Assembly (NCBI RefSeq): GCF_000247605.1
Contig: NC_016894.1
Span: 1,178,001 to 1,242,000 of the forward strand
Reading direction: 5' to 3'
Length of the DNA: 64,000 bases
From: Acetobacterium woodii DSM 1030
Lineage (GTDB): Bacteria > Bacillota > Clostridia > Eubacteriales > Eubacteriaceae
The translations under genes were made by a program, and so were the position numbers. The notes below the pieces were generated by a model. The model worked only from the letters and a program-made list of their open reading frames with translations. It searched no databases and had not been told where the DNA came from. Of the stretch, positions 37,534-45,146 are shown in pieces. The number at the start of each line of letters is the position of its first letter. Positions within the stretch are counted from its first letter, which is position 1.

Positions 37534-38370
37534 GTGTTTATAACGATAAGTGAAATTGATCGGCTAATTAATGAAGATGTTCCTTATATTGATTTGACCA
37601 GCTGGTCTTTGGGGATAAAAGAACAATCAGGAAAAATTACCTATTTCACCAGGGAAGATGCCGTTGTTTGTGGAACGGAAGAAGTCAGGATGGTATTTGA
37701 GCGCTTAAATATTGAAATCGACCAGATGATTCCATCGGGGCAGCTGGTGCGTGCTGGCTCTGAATTGATAACTGGAAAGGGCCGCGCCGAAGATTTGCAT
37801 CGGGTCTGGAAAGTTGGGCAAAACATTATTGACAGCTGCTCAGGAATTGCGACAAAGACTAAAAAAATGGTTGATGTTATGAAGGTTGTTGACCCACATA
37901 TGGTAATATTAACAACGCGTAAGGGCTTTCCCGGAACTAAAAAATTGGCGACGAAAGCAATTATGGCGGGTGGTGCGATGCCGCACCGTTTGGGATTATC
38001 CGAAACAATTGTTATTTTTAAACAACATATGAATTTTATTGGTGGATTTGAGGGCTTGTTAGAAAAATTGCCTGAGTTAAGAAAAGAAAGCTGTGAAAAG
38101 AAAATAATCGTCGAAGCAACAGCACTTGAACAGGCCGTTGCACTTTGCCGGGCCGGGGCAGATGGGGTACAATTTGATAAACTCGGTGTTGCCGAACTAA
38201 GTGAAGCGGTTATGACGTTAAGAAAAGAATTCCCGAATTGTGTGTTATTGGCAGCCGGTGGAATCAATGAAACAAATATTGCTACTTATGCTAAAACGAA
38301 GGTGAATGGAATCATAACGACAAGTTTGTACAATGCTAAACCGATTGATATTGGTGTTAAAATGCAATAA
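37534..38370 (+). CDS. modD: ModD, molybdenum transport-associated phosphoribosyltransferase-like protein
   Basis: A 278-residue protein of the ModD family, related to quinolinate phosphoribosyltransferase (NadC). Blocks include GKGRAEDLHRVWKVGQNI, TTRKGFPGTKKLATKAIMAGG, HRLGLSETI and AGADGVQFDKLG. The GTG start at 37534 was chosen because GAGGAG is 7 bases upstream; a TTG at 37519 overlaps the ribosome site. Its precise reaction is not known, but it is a recurrent partner of Mo ABC transporters. Confidence 0.88.
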   Translation: MFITISEIDRLINEDVPYIDLTSWSLGIKEQSGKITYFTREDAVVCGTEEVRMVFERLNIEIDQMIPSGQLVRAGSELITGKGRAEDLHRVWKVGQNIIDSCSGIATKTKKMVDVMKVVDPHMVILTTRKGFPGTKKLATKAIMAGGAMPHRLGLSETIVIFKQHMNFIGGFEGLLEKLPELRKESCEKKIIVEATALEQAVALCRAGADGVQFDKLGVAELSEAVMTLRKEFPNCVLLAAGGINETNIATYAKTKVNGIITTSLYNAKPIDIGVKMQ

Positions 38371-38385
38371 AAAAGTACAGTTAGA

Positions 38386-38419
38386 AGACAAGACGAAACA
38401 TTGAGCTTGTCTTTTTTTT
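38386..38419 (+). terminator. intrinsic terminator after modD
   Basis: AGACAAG (38386-38392) and CTTGTCT (38406-38412) form a stem, followed by a run of T. It closes the molybdate-type operon. Confidence 0.85.
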
Positions 38420-38551
38420 GTTGCTTTAAGCTGATCGTGATTCGTAGAACAAATAAAGGCGTTGAAATCAATCAATTATGGTTATTTTGCCAGGTGCGTT
38501 TATTCCTGAAAAACAGAGGTATACAGATAAAAACGAATAAAGGAGTCACAA

Positions 38552-39154
38552 ATGAAAAAAGTTGGAAACGGGAATAAAATGACTAAAGCATATATAAAAC
38601 CACCTGCCAAAATACCGCTATTTTTTAAAATTGGATTATATATCGCCAAAAAAGAAACCGGTAAGGATTTATTGCCGGCTCGCCTTTTAACGTGGTATCC
38701 AAGGGCGGCAATGGGATCTGGGGTTTTAGAGATGATGACGGCAAAAGGCGAAAATCCTGCGGAAACAAGATTACTTAATCTGGTTCGATTGCAAGCGTCA
38801 CTTATTTGTGCGTGTTCATTTTGTATTGATATGAATGCTGAAGGCATTAGCAAAAATGGGATTACTCCAGAGGAATTGGCTGTACTGCAAGGTAAACGGC
38901 CAATCAAATCGGTTTTGAGCTTTAACTTGCGCGAATTATTAGCTTTGGAGTATGCGGTTATTTTATCAAGTACGCCGCCTCGATTCACAAAGCGATTTAT
39001 CAAAAATCTAACGGAAACATTCTCAGAAAAAGAAATTGTCATGTTGGCAAGCACGATTGCCAGTGTCAATTATTGGGCCAGACTGAACCAGGGACTGGGA
39101 ATACCGCCAGCCGGATTTAGCAAACAATGCCTAATATTCAGTCAACCAAGCTAA
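38552..39154 (+). CDS. carboxymuconolactone decarboxylase/AhpD-like protein
   Basis: A 200-residue helical protein of the CMD/AhpD superfamily. The redox motif C-x2-C is in CSFCIDMN, preceded by RLQASLICAC, and the second half holds FTKRFIKNLTETFSEKEIVMLASTIASVNYWAR. Members are peroxidase-linked or of unknown function. AAAGGAGTC precedes the ATG. It stands alone between the mod terminator and a 171-bp element. Confidence 0.82.
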   Translation: MKKVGNGNKMTKAYIKPPAKIPLFFKIGLYIAKKETGKDLLPARLLTWYPRAAMGSGVLEMMTAKGENPAETRLLNLVRLQASLICACSFCIDMNAEGISKNGITPEELAVLQGKRPIKSVLSFNLRELLALEYAVILSSTPPRFTKRFIKNLTETFSEKEIVMLASTIASVNYWARLNQGLGIPPAGFSKQCLIFSQPS

Positions 39155-39208
39155 TGGCAAACACCGCTATTTTTAAGAAACGAATTCCTTTCAATAATTA
39201 AGAAAAGA

Positions 39209-39379
39209 TAGATAATTGCGAAATTAAAAAACATCGAACAAGGGTTGCTTTGGGTGCAGTTTTCACAAACAATTTTGTAACGTGTAGGCGAACAGTTCAT
39301 CGAACTGTCCGCCGTACCGTGTAGAAATTGTTTCGTGCGAAACTGGGCTCAAAGCTCACGGCATTTTCACAATTGCCTA
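39209..39379 (+). mobile_element. 171-bp palindromic MITE-like element, copy 2
   Basis: Ends are TAGATAATTGCGAAA and TTTTCACAATTGCCTA. It is flanked by perfect 12-bp direct repeats ATTAAGAAAAGA at 39197-39208 and 39380-39391. It has the same orientation as copies 1 and 4. The right flank lies only about 6 bases before the -35 of the arsR promoter. Confidence 0.92.
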
Positions 39380-39397
39380 ATTAAGAAAAGAAAATGC

Positions 39398-39425
39398 TTG
39401 ACATATTATCATGTTATAATATAAT
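39398..39425 (+). promoter_or_regulatory. promoter of arsR-type operon
   Basis: TTGACA (39398-39403) and TATAAT (39420-39425) are separated by 16 bases; a second TATAAT overlaps at 39415-39420. The A+T-rich near-palindromic sequence across the spacer and -10 (TATTATCATGTTATAATATAA region) is a likely operator for the regulator it drives. Confidence 0.8.
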
Positions 39426-39466
39426 AGTATTGTGATTAACTTAACATAGTTGATTGGAGAATTTAT

Positions 39467-39757
39467 ATGGAAATGAAACCAAAAGATTGTGATGAACAAG
39501 CTGAGATTTTAAAAATTCTCGGAAATCCGATTAGGCTTTGTATTGTCAGTGGCCTGATGAAAAAGGGTAGTTGCAATGTAACCTATATGGAAGAATGTTT
39601 GAATGTTTCGCAGTCATCGATTTCCCAACACTTATCTAAATTAAAAAGTGCTGGGATAGTTAAAGGCTATCGCACGGGAAGCGAAATTTATTATGAAGTG
39701 ATATCTAAAAGTGCTAAAAAAGTTATTAATGCAATATTTGAGGAGGAAGAACAGTGA
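39467..39757 (+). CDS. ArsR-family transcriptional regulator
   Basis: A 96-residue winged-helix repressor with LKILGNPIRLCIVSGLM, the recognition helix region VSQSSISQHLSKLKSAG and wing YRTGSEIYYEV. Cysteines are at residues 8, 25, 36 and 44. Relatives beside CoA-disulfide/persulfide reductases sense reactive sulfur through Cys pairs, so a sulfur sensor is likely, though metals are possible. Its stop overlaps the next start (GTGA). Confidence 0.88.
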   Translation: MEMKPKDCDEQAEILKILGNPIRLCIVSGLMKKGSCNVTYMEECLNVSQSSISQHLSKLKSAGIVKGYRTGSEIYYEVISKSAKKVINAIFEEEEQ

Positions 39758-42255
39758 AGAAAATTTTGATTGTTGGAGGCGTCGCCGGTGGTGCGACTGC
39801 TGCTGCACGGTTACGTCGTTTGAGTGAGGAAGACGAAATAATTTTGTTTGAACGGGATGAATATATCTCTTTTGCAAATTGCGGGTTGCCTTATTACATT
39901 GGAAATGTGATCAAGGATCGTCAAAAGTTATTGGTGCAAACGGTGGAAGGAATGTCAAAGCGTTTTAACTTAGATATCCGGAATTTTAGTGAAGTAATTG
40001 GGATTGATCCGGTTAATAAAACCGTCGAAGTAAAAAATCATCAAACCGGAGAAACTTATTCTGAAACCTATGATAAACTCATCTTATCACCTGGAGCCAA
40101 ACCGATTGCCCCGCCAATTACCGGATTAGCAGAGGCCAAAAATGTTTTAACAATGAGAAATATTCCCGATACCGATAAAATTAAAGCGGTGGTTGATAGC
40201 GGCACTGTCAGACGGGCAGTGGTTATCGGCGGGGGCTTTATCGGGGTTGAAATGGCTGAAAACCTTCAGGAATTAGGCGTTAATGTTACCTTAGTCGAAA
40301 AAATGAACCAGATTTTAAAACCTCTGGATTTTGAAATGGCGCAACTCGTTCATCAGGAAATTAACGCTAATTGTGTCAACCTTATTTTAGAAGATGGGGT
40401 CGATCATTTCCAAAAACAGGGATCAGAAGTGGTTCTTGAAAGTGGGAAAGTTTTAGAAGCGGATCTCGTCATTTTGGCAATCGGTGTTATTCCAGAAAAC
40501 GGACTAGCCAAGAAAGCCAATCTAAAATGTGGACCACGGGGTCATATTGTGACAACAAAAGATTATCAAGTCTTAAATGCTGAAAATGATACCGTTTATC
40601 CAGATATTTTTGCGATTGGCGACGTTGTTGAAGTGATTGATTTTGTTACCAAAGAACAAACCGCGGTTCCGTTGGCATGGCCAGCGAATCGTCAGGGACG
40701 TTTGGTTGCTGATTATATTAATGGTAAAACCATCAAGAATTTGGGAATCCAGGGAACGGCAGTAGCAAAGGTTTTTAATAAAACGATTGCGTCAACCGGT
40801 AATAATGCCAGCCAACTGGATATGAAAAAAATCAAATATCAAGTTGTCGTTGCACATCGGGCAAATCATGCCGGATATTATCCGAACTCAACCAATATTG
40901 CCTTAAAACTGCTTTATGATCCCCAAACATTAAAAATTTTTGGGGCCCAGGCTGTTGGCCAAGACGGCACCGAAAAACGGATTGATGTGATTGCGTCGGC
41001 AATGAAAATGGGGGCAACGGTTTTAGATTTGCAAGATTTTGAACTTTCTTATGCACCACCATTTTCATCAGCAAAAGATCCGGTGAATATCTTGGGTTAT
41101 ATCGCTGAAAATATTGAAGATGGCATTTACAAAACCGTTCAATGGAATGAAATTGACGAAATTGTTGCCAAAGGAGGATTTTTACTCGATGTTCGGACGC
41201 CGGTCGAGGCTAGCGCTGGAGCGATTAAAGGCGCGGTGAATATCGAATTGGATACATTAAGAGAACGGATTGGTGAAATAACCGTTTCGAAAGACGATCC
41301 TATCTATGTAACCTGTCAGGTTGGACAACGGGCCTACCTTGCTATTTGTATCCTGAAAGGCCACGGATTTAAAAATATCTATAATTTAGCCGGTGGGTAT
41401 AGTACTTATAAAACAGCGCATTATAAGTTAGCGGAACCTGATTTTACAGTCGGTGAATGTGTGCCTAAAAAAGATGATTCGGTTGATGAAGATATTGACC
41501 AGGGCGGTGTCGGCAAAGCCGTAATCAAAAAAAAAGTTGATGTAACAGGGCTCCAATGTCCAGGGCCGTTAATGGCGACCTATGATGCCATCCAAAATGT
41601 TGAATCCGGTGATCTGGTTCAAATTACGGCAACAGATTTTGGTTTTGTCAGTGATATTAAAAACTGGTGTGAAACCAATGGCCATACCTTAATCTCTCAG
41701 GAAACGGAAGGAAAAAGTTATATCAGTGTGATTAAAAAAGGTGATTCAGGCGAAAATTGTAGCCTGATGCCAGCTGTTTCGACACAGAAAAATGCTACGC
41801 TGGTCGTTTTTAGCGGGGAATTAGATAAGGTTTTGGCATCCATGATTATCGCTCAGGGGGCCGCTGCCCAGGGGAAAAATGTGACCTTGTTTTTCACCTT
41901 CTGGGGATTGAACGCCCTCAGAAAAAGAGATGGAAAAGGACATAATAAAACCTTTATTGAAAAGATGTTTGGTGCAATGATGCCAAAAGGTGCAGCACGA
42001 TTACCACTTTCAATGATGAACATGTTGGGCGCTGGCCCGGCAATGATTAAAGGGATCATGAAAAAGAAACACGTTGATGATCTTGATACGATGATTAAAA
42101 AAGCTCAAAAAGCTGGGGTTCGCTTTATTGCCTGTACCATGAGCATGGATCTGATGGGAATTAAAGAAGAAGAACTCATTGATGGAATTGAATATGCTGG
42201 GGTAGGAACTTATATTGCCAGCAATGAAAATGCGGGAACAACTTTATTTGTGTAA
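39754..42255 (+). CDS. CoA-disulfide/polysulfide reductase fused to rhodanese, TusA and DsrE-like domains
   Basis: An 833-residue protein, GTG start. Domains in order: a pyridine nucleotide-disulfide oxidoreductase (FAD motif IVGGVAGGATAAARL at 5-19, FANCGLPYYIG redox Cys, GGGFIGVEMAE for NAD(P)H) to about 445; a rhodanese at about 460-550 (CQVGQRAY active loop); a TusA/SirA domain with CPGPL near 605; and a DsrE/DsrE2-like domain from about 680 with FFTFWGLNALRK. It probably reduces CoA or protein persulfides and relays sulfane sulfur. It is coupled to arsR. Confidence 0.9.
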   Translation: MKKILIVGGVAGGATAAARLRRLSEEDEIILFERDEYISFANCGLPYYIGNVIKDRQKLLVQTVEGMSKRFNLDIRNFSEVIGIDPVNKTVEVKNHQTGETYSETYDKLILSPGAKPIAPPITGLAEAKNVLTMRNIPDTDKIKAVVDSGTVRRAVVIGGGFIGVEMAENLQELGVNVTLVEKMNQILKPLDFEMAQLVHQEINANCVNLILEDGVDHFQKQGSEVVLESGKVLEADLVILAIGVIPENGLAKKANLKCGPRGHIVTTKDYQVLNAENDTVYPDIFAIGDVVEVIDFVTKEQTAVPLAWPANRQGRLVADYINGKTIKNLGIQGTAVAKVFNKTIASTGNNASQLDMKKIKYQVVVAHRANHAGYYPNSTNIALKLLYDPQTLKIFGAQAVGQDGTEKRIDVIASAMKMGATVLDLQDFELSYAPPFSSAKDPVNILGYIAENIEDGIYKTVQWNEIDEIVAKGGFLLDVRTPVEASAGAIKGAVNIELDTLRERIGEITVSKDDPIYVTCQVGQRAYLAICILKGHGFKNIYNLAGGYSTYKTAHYKLAEPDFTVGECVPKKDDSVDEDIDQGGVGKAVIKKKVDVTGLQCPGPLMATYDAIQNVESGDLVQITATDFGFVSDIKNWCETNGHTLISQETEGKSYISVIKKGDSGENCSLMPAVSTQKNATLVVFSGELDKVLASMIIAQGAAAQGKNVTLFFTFWGLNALRKRDGKGHNKTFIEKMFGAMMPKGAARLPLSMMNMLGAGPAMIKGIMKKKHVDDLDTMIKKAQKAGVRFIACTMSMDLMGIKEEELIDGIEYAGVGTYIASNENAGTTLFV

Positions 42256-42328
42256 TTTATTAAGCAAAGTCATTGACGTTTAAGCGACGTATAAAAAAAA
42301 CGACACTGATTTTACCAAAAGAATTAAA

Positions 42329-42366
42329 CAGGAGCGATCAGATTTCATCAGGCGCTCCTGTTTTTT
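42329..42366 (+). terminator. intrinsic terminator after the CoA-disulfide reductase fusion
   Basis: CAGGAGCG (42329-42336) pairs with CGCTCCTG (42353-42360), followed by six T. It ends the arsR operon, just before a 171-bp element. Confidence 0.9.
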
Positions 42367-42397
42367 GCGGAAAAGGAATCTTTGCTGAAAATTTTTA

Positions 42398-42568
42398 TAG
42401 GCAATTGCGAAAATGCCATGAACTTTGGGTGCAGTTTCTCACGAAACAATTTCTACACTGTACAGCGGACAGTTCGATGAACTGTTCGCCTACACGTTAC
42501 AAAATTGTTTGTGGAAACTGCACCCAAAGCAACCGTTGTTCGATATTTTTCAATTTTACAATTACCTA
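42398..42568 (-). mobile_element. 171-bp palindromic MITE-like element, copy 3 (inverted)
   Basis: The same 171-bp element in opposite orientation: TAGGCAATTGCGAAAAT at the left, CAATTACCTA at the right, and the TTTGGGTGCAG / CTGCACCCAAAGCAACC arms reversed. Perfect 11-bp direct repeats GAAAATTTTTA flank it (42387-42397 and 42569-42579). It sits between a terminator and a promoter, so it disrupts no gene. Confidence 0.92.
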
Positions 42569-42619
42569 GAAAATTTTTAAGTTGAAAGGACCTTATTTTA
42601 GGCAGTGTTTATTTAGTTA

Positions 42620-42647
42620 TTGACATATGATATTTATGTATTATAAT
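42620..42647 (+). promoter_or_regulatory. promoter of the NifX-like gene, with a DUF134-type half-site
   Basis: TTGACA (42620-42625) and TATAAT (42642-42647) are 16 bases apart. The surrounding TTATTGACATATG (42617-42629) matches 13 bases of the inverted repeat at the DUF134 regulator promoter, suggesting shared control. A hairpin TCAAATTG/CAATTTGA lies in the leader (42709-42740). Confidence 0.75.
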
Positions 42648-42780
42648 ATTTTTATTGATACTGAGATCAATAAAAATATAAAATAATAGGTATCAAACGC
42701 GATACGTGTCAAATTGAGTTGAAAACTCACCACAATTTGATAATCGGCTGGGATATCTAAAATTAATGGAGGAAATTTTT

Positions 42781-43137
42781 ATGAAAATTGCATTACCGAC
42801 ACGTCAAAATATAATTGATGAACATTTTGGTCATTGTGAATATTATACAATATTTACGGTTGATGATACCAATAAAGAAATTATTGGTCAGGAAACATTG
42901 GCATCACCGGCAGGTTGTGGCTGTAAATCAAATATCGCCCAAACGCTTTCACAAATGGGGGTAAAAGTTTTACTTGCCGGAAACATGGGTGATGGTGCCG
43001 TGAATGTCTTAAACAGATCTGGGATTGAAGTTTTACGCGGTTGTTCAGGCGATGTTAAATCAGTGATGTTAAACTGGCTGGCAGGCTCAGTGATTGACTC
43101 CGGCGAAATATGCCATGAACATGATGGTTGTCATTAA
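42781..43137 (+). CDS. NifX/NifB-type iron-molybdenum cluster-binding protein
   Basis: A 118-residue protein of the dinitrogenase iron-molybdenum cofactor family (NifX, NafY, orange-protein fold). The start at 42781 has GGAGG upstream. Blocks are DEHFGHCEYYTIF, CGCKSNIAQTLSQMGVKVLLAGNMGDGAVNVL split over the middle, and a His/Cys C-terminus CHEHDGCH. There are no nitrogenase genes here, so it is probably an Fe-S or Mo cluster carrier for another pathway. Confidence 0.88.
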   Translation: MKIALPTRQNIIDEHFGHCEYYTIFTVDDTNKEIIGQETLASPAGCGCKSNIAQTLSQMGVKVLLAGNMGDGAVNVLNRSGIEVLRGCSGDVKSVMLNWLAGSVIDSGEICHEHDGCH

Positions 43138-43458
43138 TAAATTTAAAAAAGTCAAAAATTAATTATGGAATAATTAAAGTAAAGGTTAGAACGATTGATG
43201 AGTATAACTAGCAAATCGATTTGCCATTAATACAAAAAATAAATTTGATGATTTAAGCTGATTTCTGGAGGATAAGAGATCAGCTTTTTTATCCATTTTT
43301 TAATAAATTATATACTTTTAGTTCATATTGATAGCTATGAAAAAAGTACCAAACATAATCAGTGCGCAAAAGTACTTAAATTTGTGTGATTTATAGTTTA
43401 AATGAGCTCAGGTAAGCAAAATAGATCTAAGTATTCTAAAATAATGGAGAAGTTTAAA
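43138..43458. other. gap before the C_GCAxxG_C_C gene
   Basis: Besides the terminator at 43255-43290, it holds a perfect 14-bp palindrome, GCAAATCGATTTGC, at 43211-43224. No promoter with good spacing was found and no small gene is convincing. Confidence 0.5.
43255..43290 (+). terminator. intrinsic terminator after the NifX-like gene
   Basis: AAGCTGAT (43255-43262) pairs with ATCAGCTT (43279-43286), followed by T residues. Confidence 0.85.
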
Positions 43459-43980
43459 ATGAAACCTAACTTAGATAGTGAAGAAACACGAAGTGGAAAA
43501 ATAAACGTTTTGTTAGCCGATGATATAAAAAAAACGCAGCCGGAAATGGCGATGGCTTTGTTCAGAAAAGGTTATAATTGTGCGCAGTCAGTTTTTCTTG
43601 CCTTTTGCGATCAGTGCGGCATGGAATTCGAAACCGCGACCAGATTGAGTTCGTCATTTGGAGCAGGAATGGGACGCCTTCGTGAAGTATGCGGTGGCGT
43701 AACCGGGATGTTTATGGTAGTGGGGTTACTTTATGGTTATTATGATCCAGACGATCAGACAAAAAAAACTGAACATTATCAACGGATTCAATATCTTGCC
43801 AGTCAATTTGAAGAAAAAAATCATTCCATCATTTGTAGTGAACTGCTAGGGCTTGAAAAAGGAAAAGATAGCCCTGTTCCAGAGTTGCGGACTGAAGCTT
43901 ATTATAAAAATCGTCCCTGTGAAGCTTTAATCGGAAGCGCAGCAGAAATTCTGAGAAATTATATCAAGGAGCAAAAATAA
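43459..43980 (+). CDS. C_GCAxxG_C_C family redox protein
   Basis: A 173-residue protein with the family pattern: YNCAQSVFLAFCDQCG, then SSFGAGMGRLREVCGGVTG, and a later CSELLG and RPCEAL. These spaced cysteines, with the Gly-rich helix, define the C_GCAxxG_C_C family of likely metal- or redox-active proteins. All key positions are Cys, not selenocysteine. The start at 43459 has GGAGAAG upstream; ATGs at 43402 and 43444 are in frame alternatives. Its role is unknown; it lies among Fe-S/Mo cluster genes. Confidence 0.85.
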   Translation: MKPNLDSEETRSGKINVLLADDIKKTQPEMAMALFRKGYNCAQSVFLAFCDQCGMEFETATRLSSSFGAGMGRLREVCGGVTGMFMVVGLLYGYYDPDDQTKKTEHYQRIQYLASQFEEKNHSIICSELLGLEKGKDSPVPELRTEAYYKNRPCEALIGSAAEILRNYIKEQK

Positions 43981-44000
43981 AAAATATAATGAATAAAATA

Positions 44001-44061
44001 ATTATTGACATATGTTTTTAAAGGGGTATAATAAAAAGTGTTAAAGACATATGTCAATAAT
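44001..44061 (+). promoter_or_regulatory. promoter with perfect 15-bp inverted repeat, likely autoregulatory operator
   Basis: ATTATTGACATATGT (44001-44015) and ACATATGTCAATAAT (44047-44061) are perfect inverted repeats. They bracket TTGACA (44005-44010) and TATAAT (44027-44032), spaced 16. The right arm lies about 8-22 bases after the expected start. The core GACATATGTC is itself palindromic. The DUF134 regulator encoded 17 bases downstream is the obvious candidate to bind it. Confidence 0.85.
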
Positions 44062-44078
44062 GAAAGGGAGTTACACAT

Positions 44079-44435
44079 ATGCCAAGACCTGTAAAATGGA
44101 AAAAAGTCTGTTGTTTGCCGGAAACAAATTTATTTGGACCGCTTAATGCCAAAAATTTGGAAGATAACATTATTACCATGTCGGTTGAAGAATACGAAAG
44201 CATCCGTTTGATTGATTTGGAGGGAATGCTTCAAGAAGAATGTGCTGAAAGCATGAATGTAGCTCGGACGACGGTTCAGCGGATTTATAATGATGCCCGA
44301 AAAAAATTAGCAGATGCATTAGTTAATGGCTATGTTTTAAAAATTGAAGGCGGAAATTATAAATTATGTGAAGAAGGACAAGAAACAATAGGTTGTGGCA
44401 GATGCCGTAAAGGAAGGTTTAAAGAAGCACGATAA
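44079..44435 (+). CDS. DUF134-family DNA-binding protein
   Basis: A 118-residue protein of the DUF134 family. It starts [11 protein letters not shown], typical of the family, and has a sigma-70 region-4-like helix-turn-helix: [19 protein letters not shown], then [20 protein letters not shown]. Cys at 11 and 12 and the C-terminal CGRCRKG could bind an Fe-S cluster or metal. The family is usually next to NifX-like and MinD genes. The flanking inverted repeat suggests it controls itself. Confidence 0.9.
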   Translation: MPRPVKWKKVCCLPETNLFGPLNAKNLEDNIITMSVEEYESIRLIDLEGMLQEECAESMNVARTTVQRIYNDARKKLADALVNGYVLKIEGGNYKLCEEGQETIGCGRCRKGRFKEAR

Positions 44436-44471
44436 ATTTCGAGTAAAAACAGGAAGTTAAAGGAGAAAGCT

Positions 44472-44840
44472 ATGAAAATTGCAATACCAGCTGATGAAAA
44501 AATTCTAAATAGTGACGTATGCATGTCTTTTGGACGGGCTCCATATTTTTATCTGTATGAAACTGTTACTAAAATGGGCGATTTCATTGAAAATGGAGCA
44601 GCAACAAGCCCTGGCGGGGCAGGTGTTAAAGCGGCTCAGATTGTTGTTGACAATCATGCGGATATTTTAATAACGCCACGTTGTGGAGAAAATGCGGCAG
44701 AAGTTTTTAAAAACACTCAATTAAAAATTTACAAAAGTGCCGTTGGCTCGATTGCTGATAATCTGGAGGCCTATCATAATAATGAACTAAGCGAATTAGA
44801 ACAGTTTCATGCCGGTTTCCATGGTGTTGGGGGAAATTAA
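44472..44840 (+). CDS. NifX/NifB-type cluster-binding protein
   Basis: A 122-residue orange-protein/NifX fold. It opens MKIAIPADEK, with SFGRAPYFYLYE replacing the usual His-containing GHFGH loop, and TSPGGAGVKAAQIVVDNHADILITP in the middle. AAAGGAG precedes the ATG. It is in an operon with the DUF134 gene upstream and the MinD-type ATPases downstream. Confidence 0.87.
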   Translation: MKIAIPADEKILNSDVCMSFGRAPYFYLYETVTKMGDFIENGAATSPGGAGVKAAQIVVDNHADILITPRCGENAAEVFKNTQLKIYKSAVGSIADNLEAYHNNELSELEQFHAGFHGVGGN

Positions 44841-45146
44841 ATGTTAAAGAGTGAATTAATTAATGGCGTTTCTCAAGGAACATTAGGGATTATTTCCCGA
44901 AAAATTGGCGATAAAAAATTGGCTGAGCAAATTCTTCAAAATAATTTTACTGCGGTAGGATTATGTCAGGGAGATGTTGTCAGCATTTTGATCGCAAGTG
45001 ACATTGCTGAAAAAACCTCAAGTGTAGTAGTGAGTGAAGTGAACGGGATCTGCCCTCAGCATATCATTTGCCTGGCAATTTTTGGCGATGTAACATCCGT
45101 AGAAGCATCCTTGGCAGCCATCGAAAGTAGGTTGAATACAAAGTGA
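44841..45146 (+). CDS. small protein with possible BMC-like domain
   Basis: A 101-residue protein placed directly after the NifX-like stop. The N-terminal half (GVSQGTLGIISRKIGDKKLAEQIL) and the C-terminal half (CPQHIICLAIFGDVTSVEASL) recall bacterial microcompartment shell domains, where a GDV-x-AV-x-A stretch is typical. No shell operon is nearby, so either it is an isolated relative with another use or the likeness is superficial. It overlaps the next gene by GTGA. Confidence 0.6.
   Translation: MLKSELINGVSQGTLGIISRKIGDKKLAEQILQNNFTAVGLCQGDVVSILIASDIAEKTSSVVVSEVNGICPQHIICLAIFGDVTSVEASLAAIESRLNTK

Noticed and set aside
37641-38267. 208-codon open frame on the minus strand across modD
   Set aside because: It is antisense to a well-supported modD, has low-complexity Ser/Ala/Thr composition and no ribosome site; it follows from the codon bias of the real gene.
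38500-39069. 189-codon minus-strand open frame across the AhpD-like gene
   Set aside because: The plus-strand frame has the CMD-family motif and an AAAGGAG site; the antisense frame has neither.
42273-42569. 98-codon plus-strand open frame after the CoA-disulfide reductase fusion
   Set aside because: It reads through the intrinsic terminator and the 171-bp palindromic element, with no ribosome site; the element has no coding role.
43459-43980. Selenocysteine version of the C_GCAxxG_C_C protein
   Set aside because: No in-frame TGA is present; all motif positions are Cys codons.
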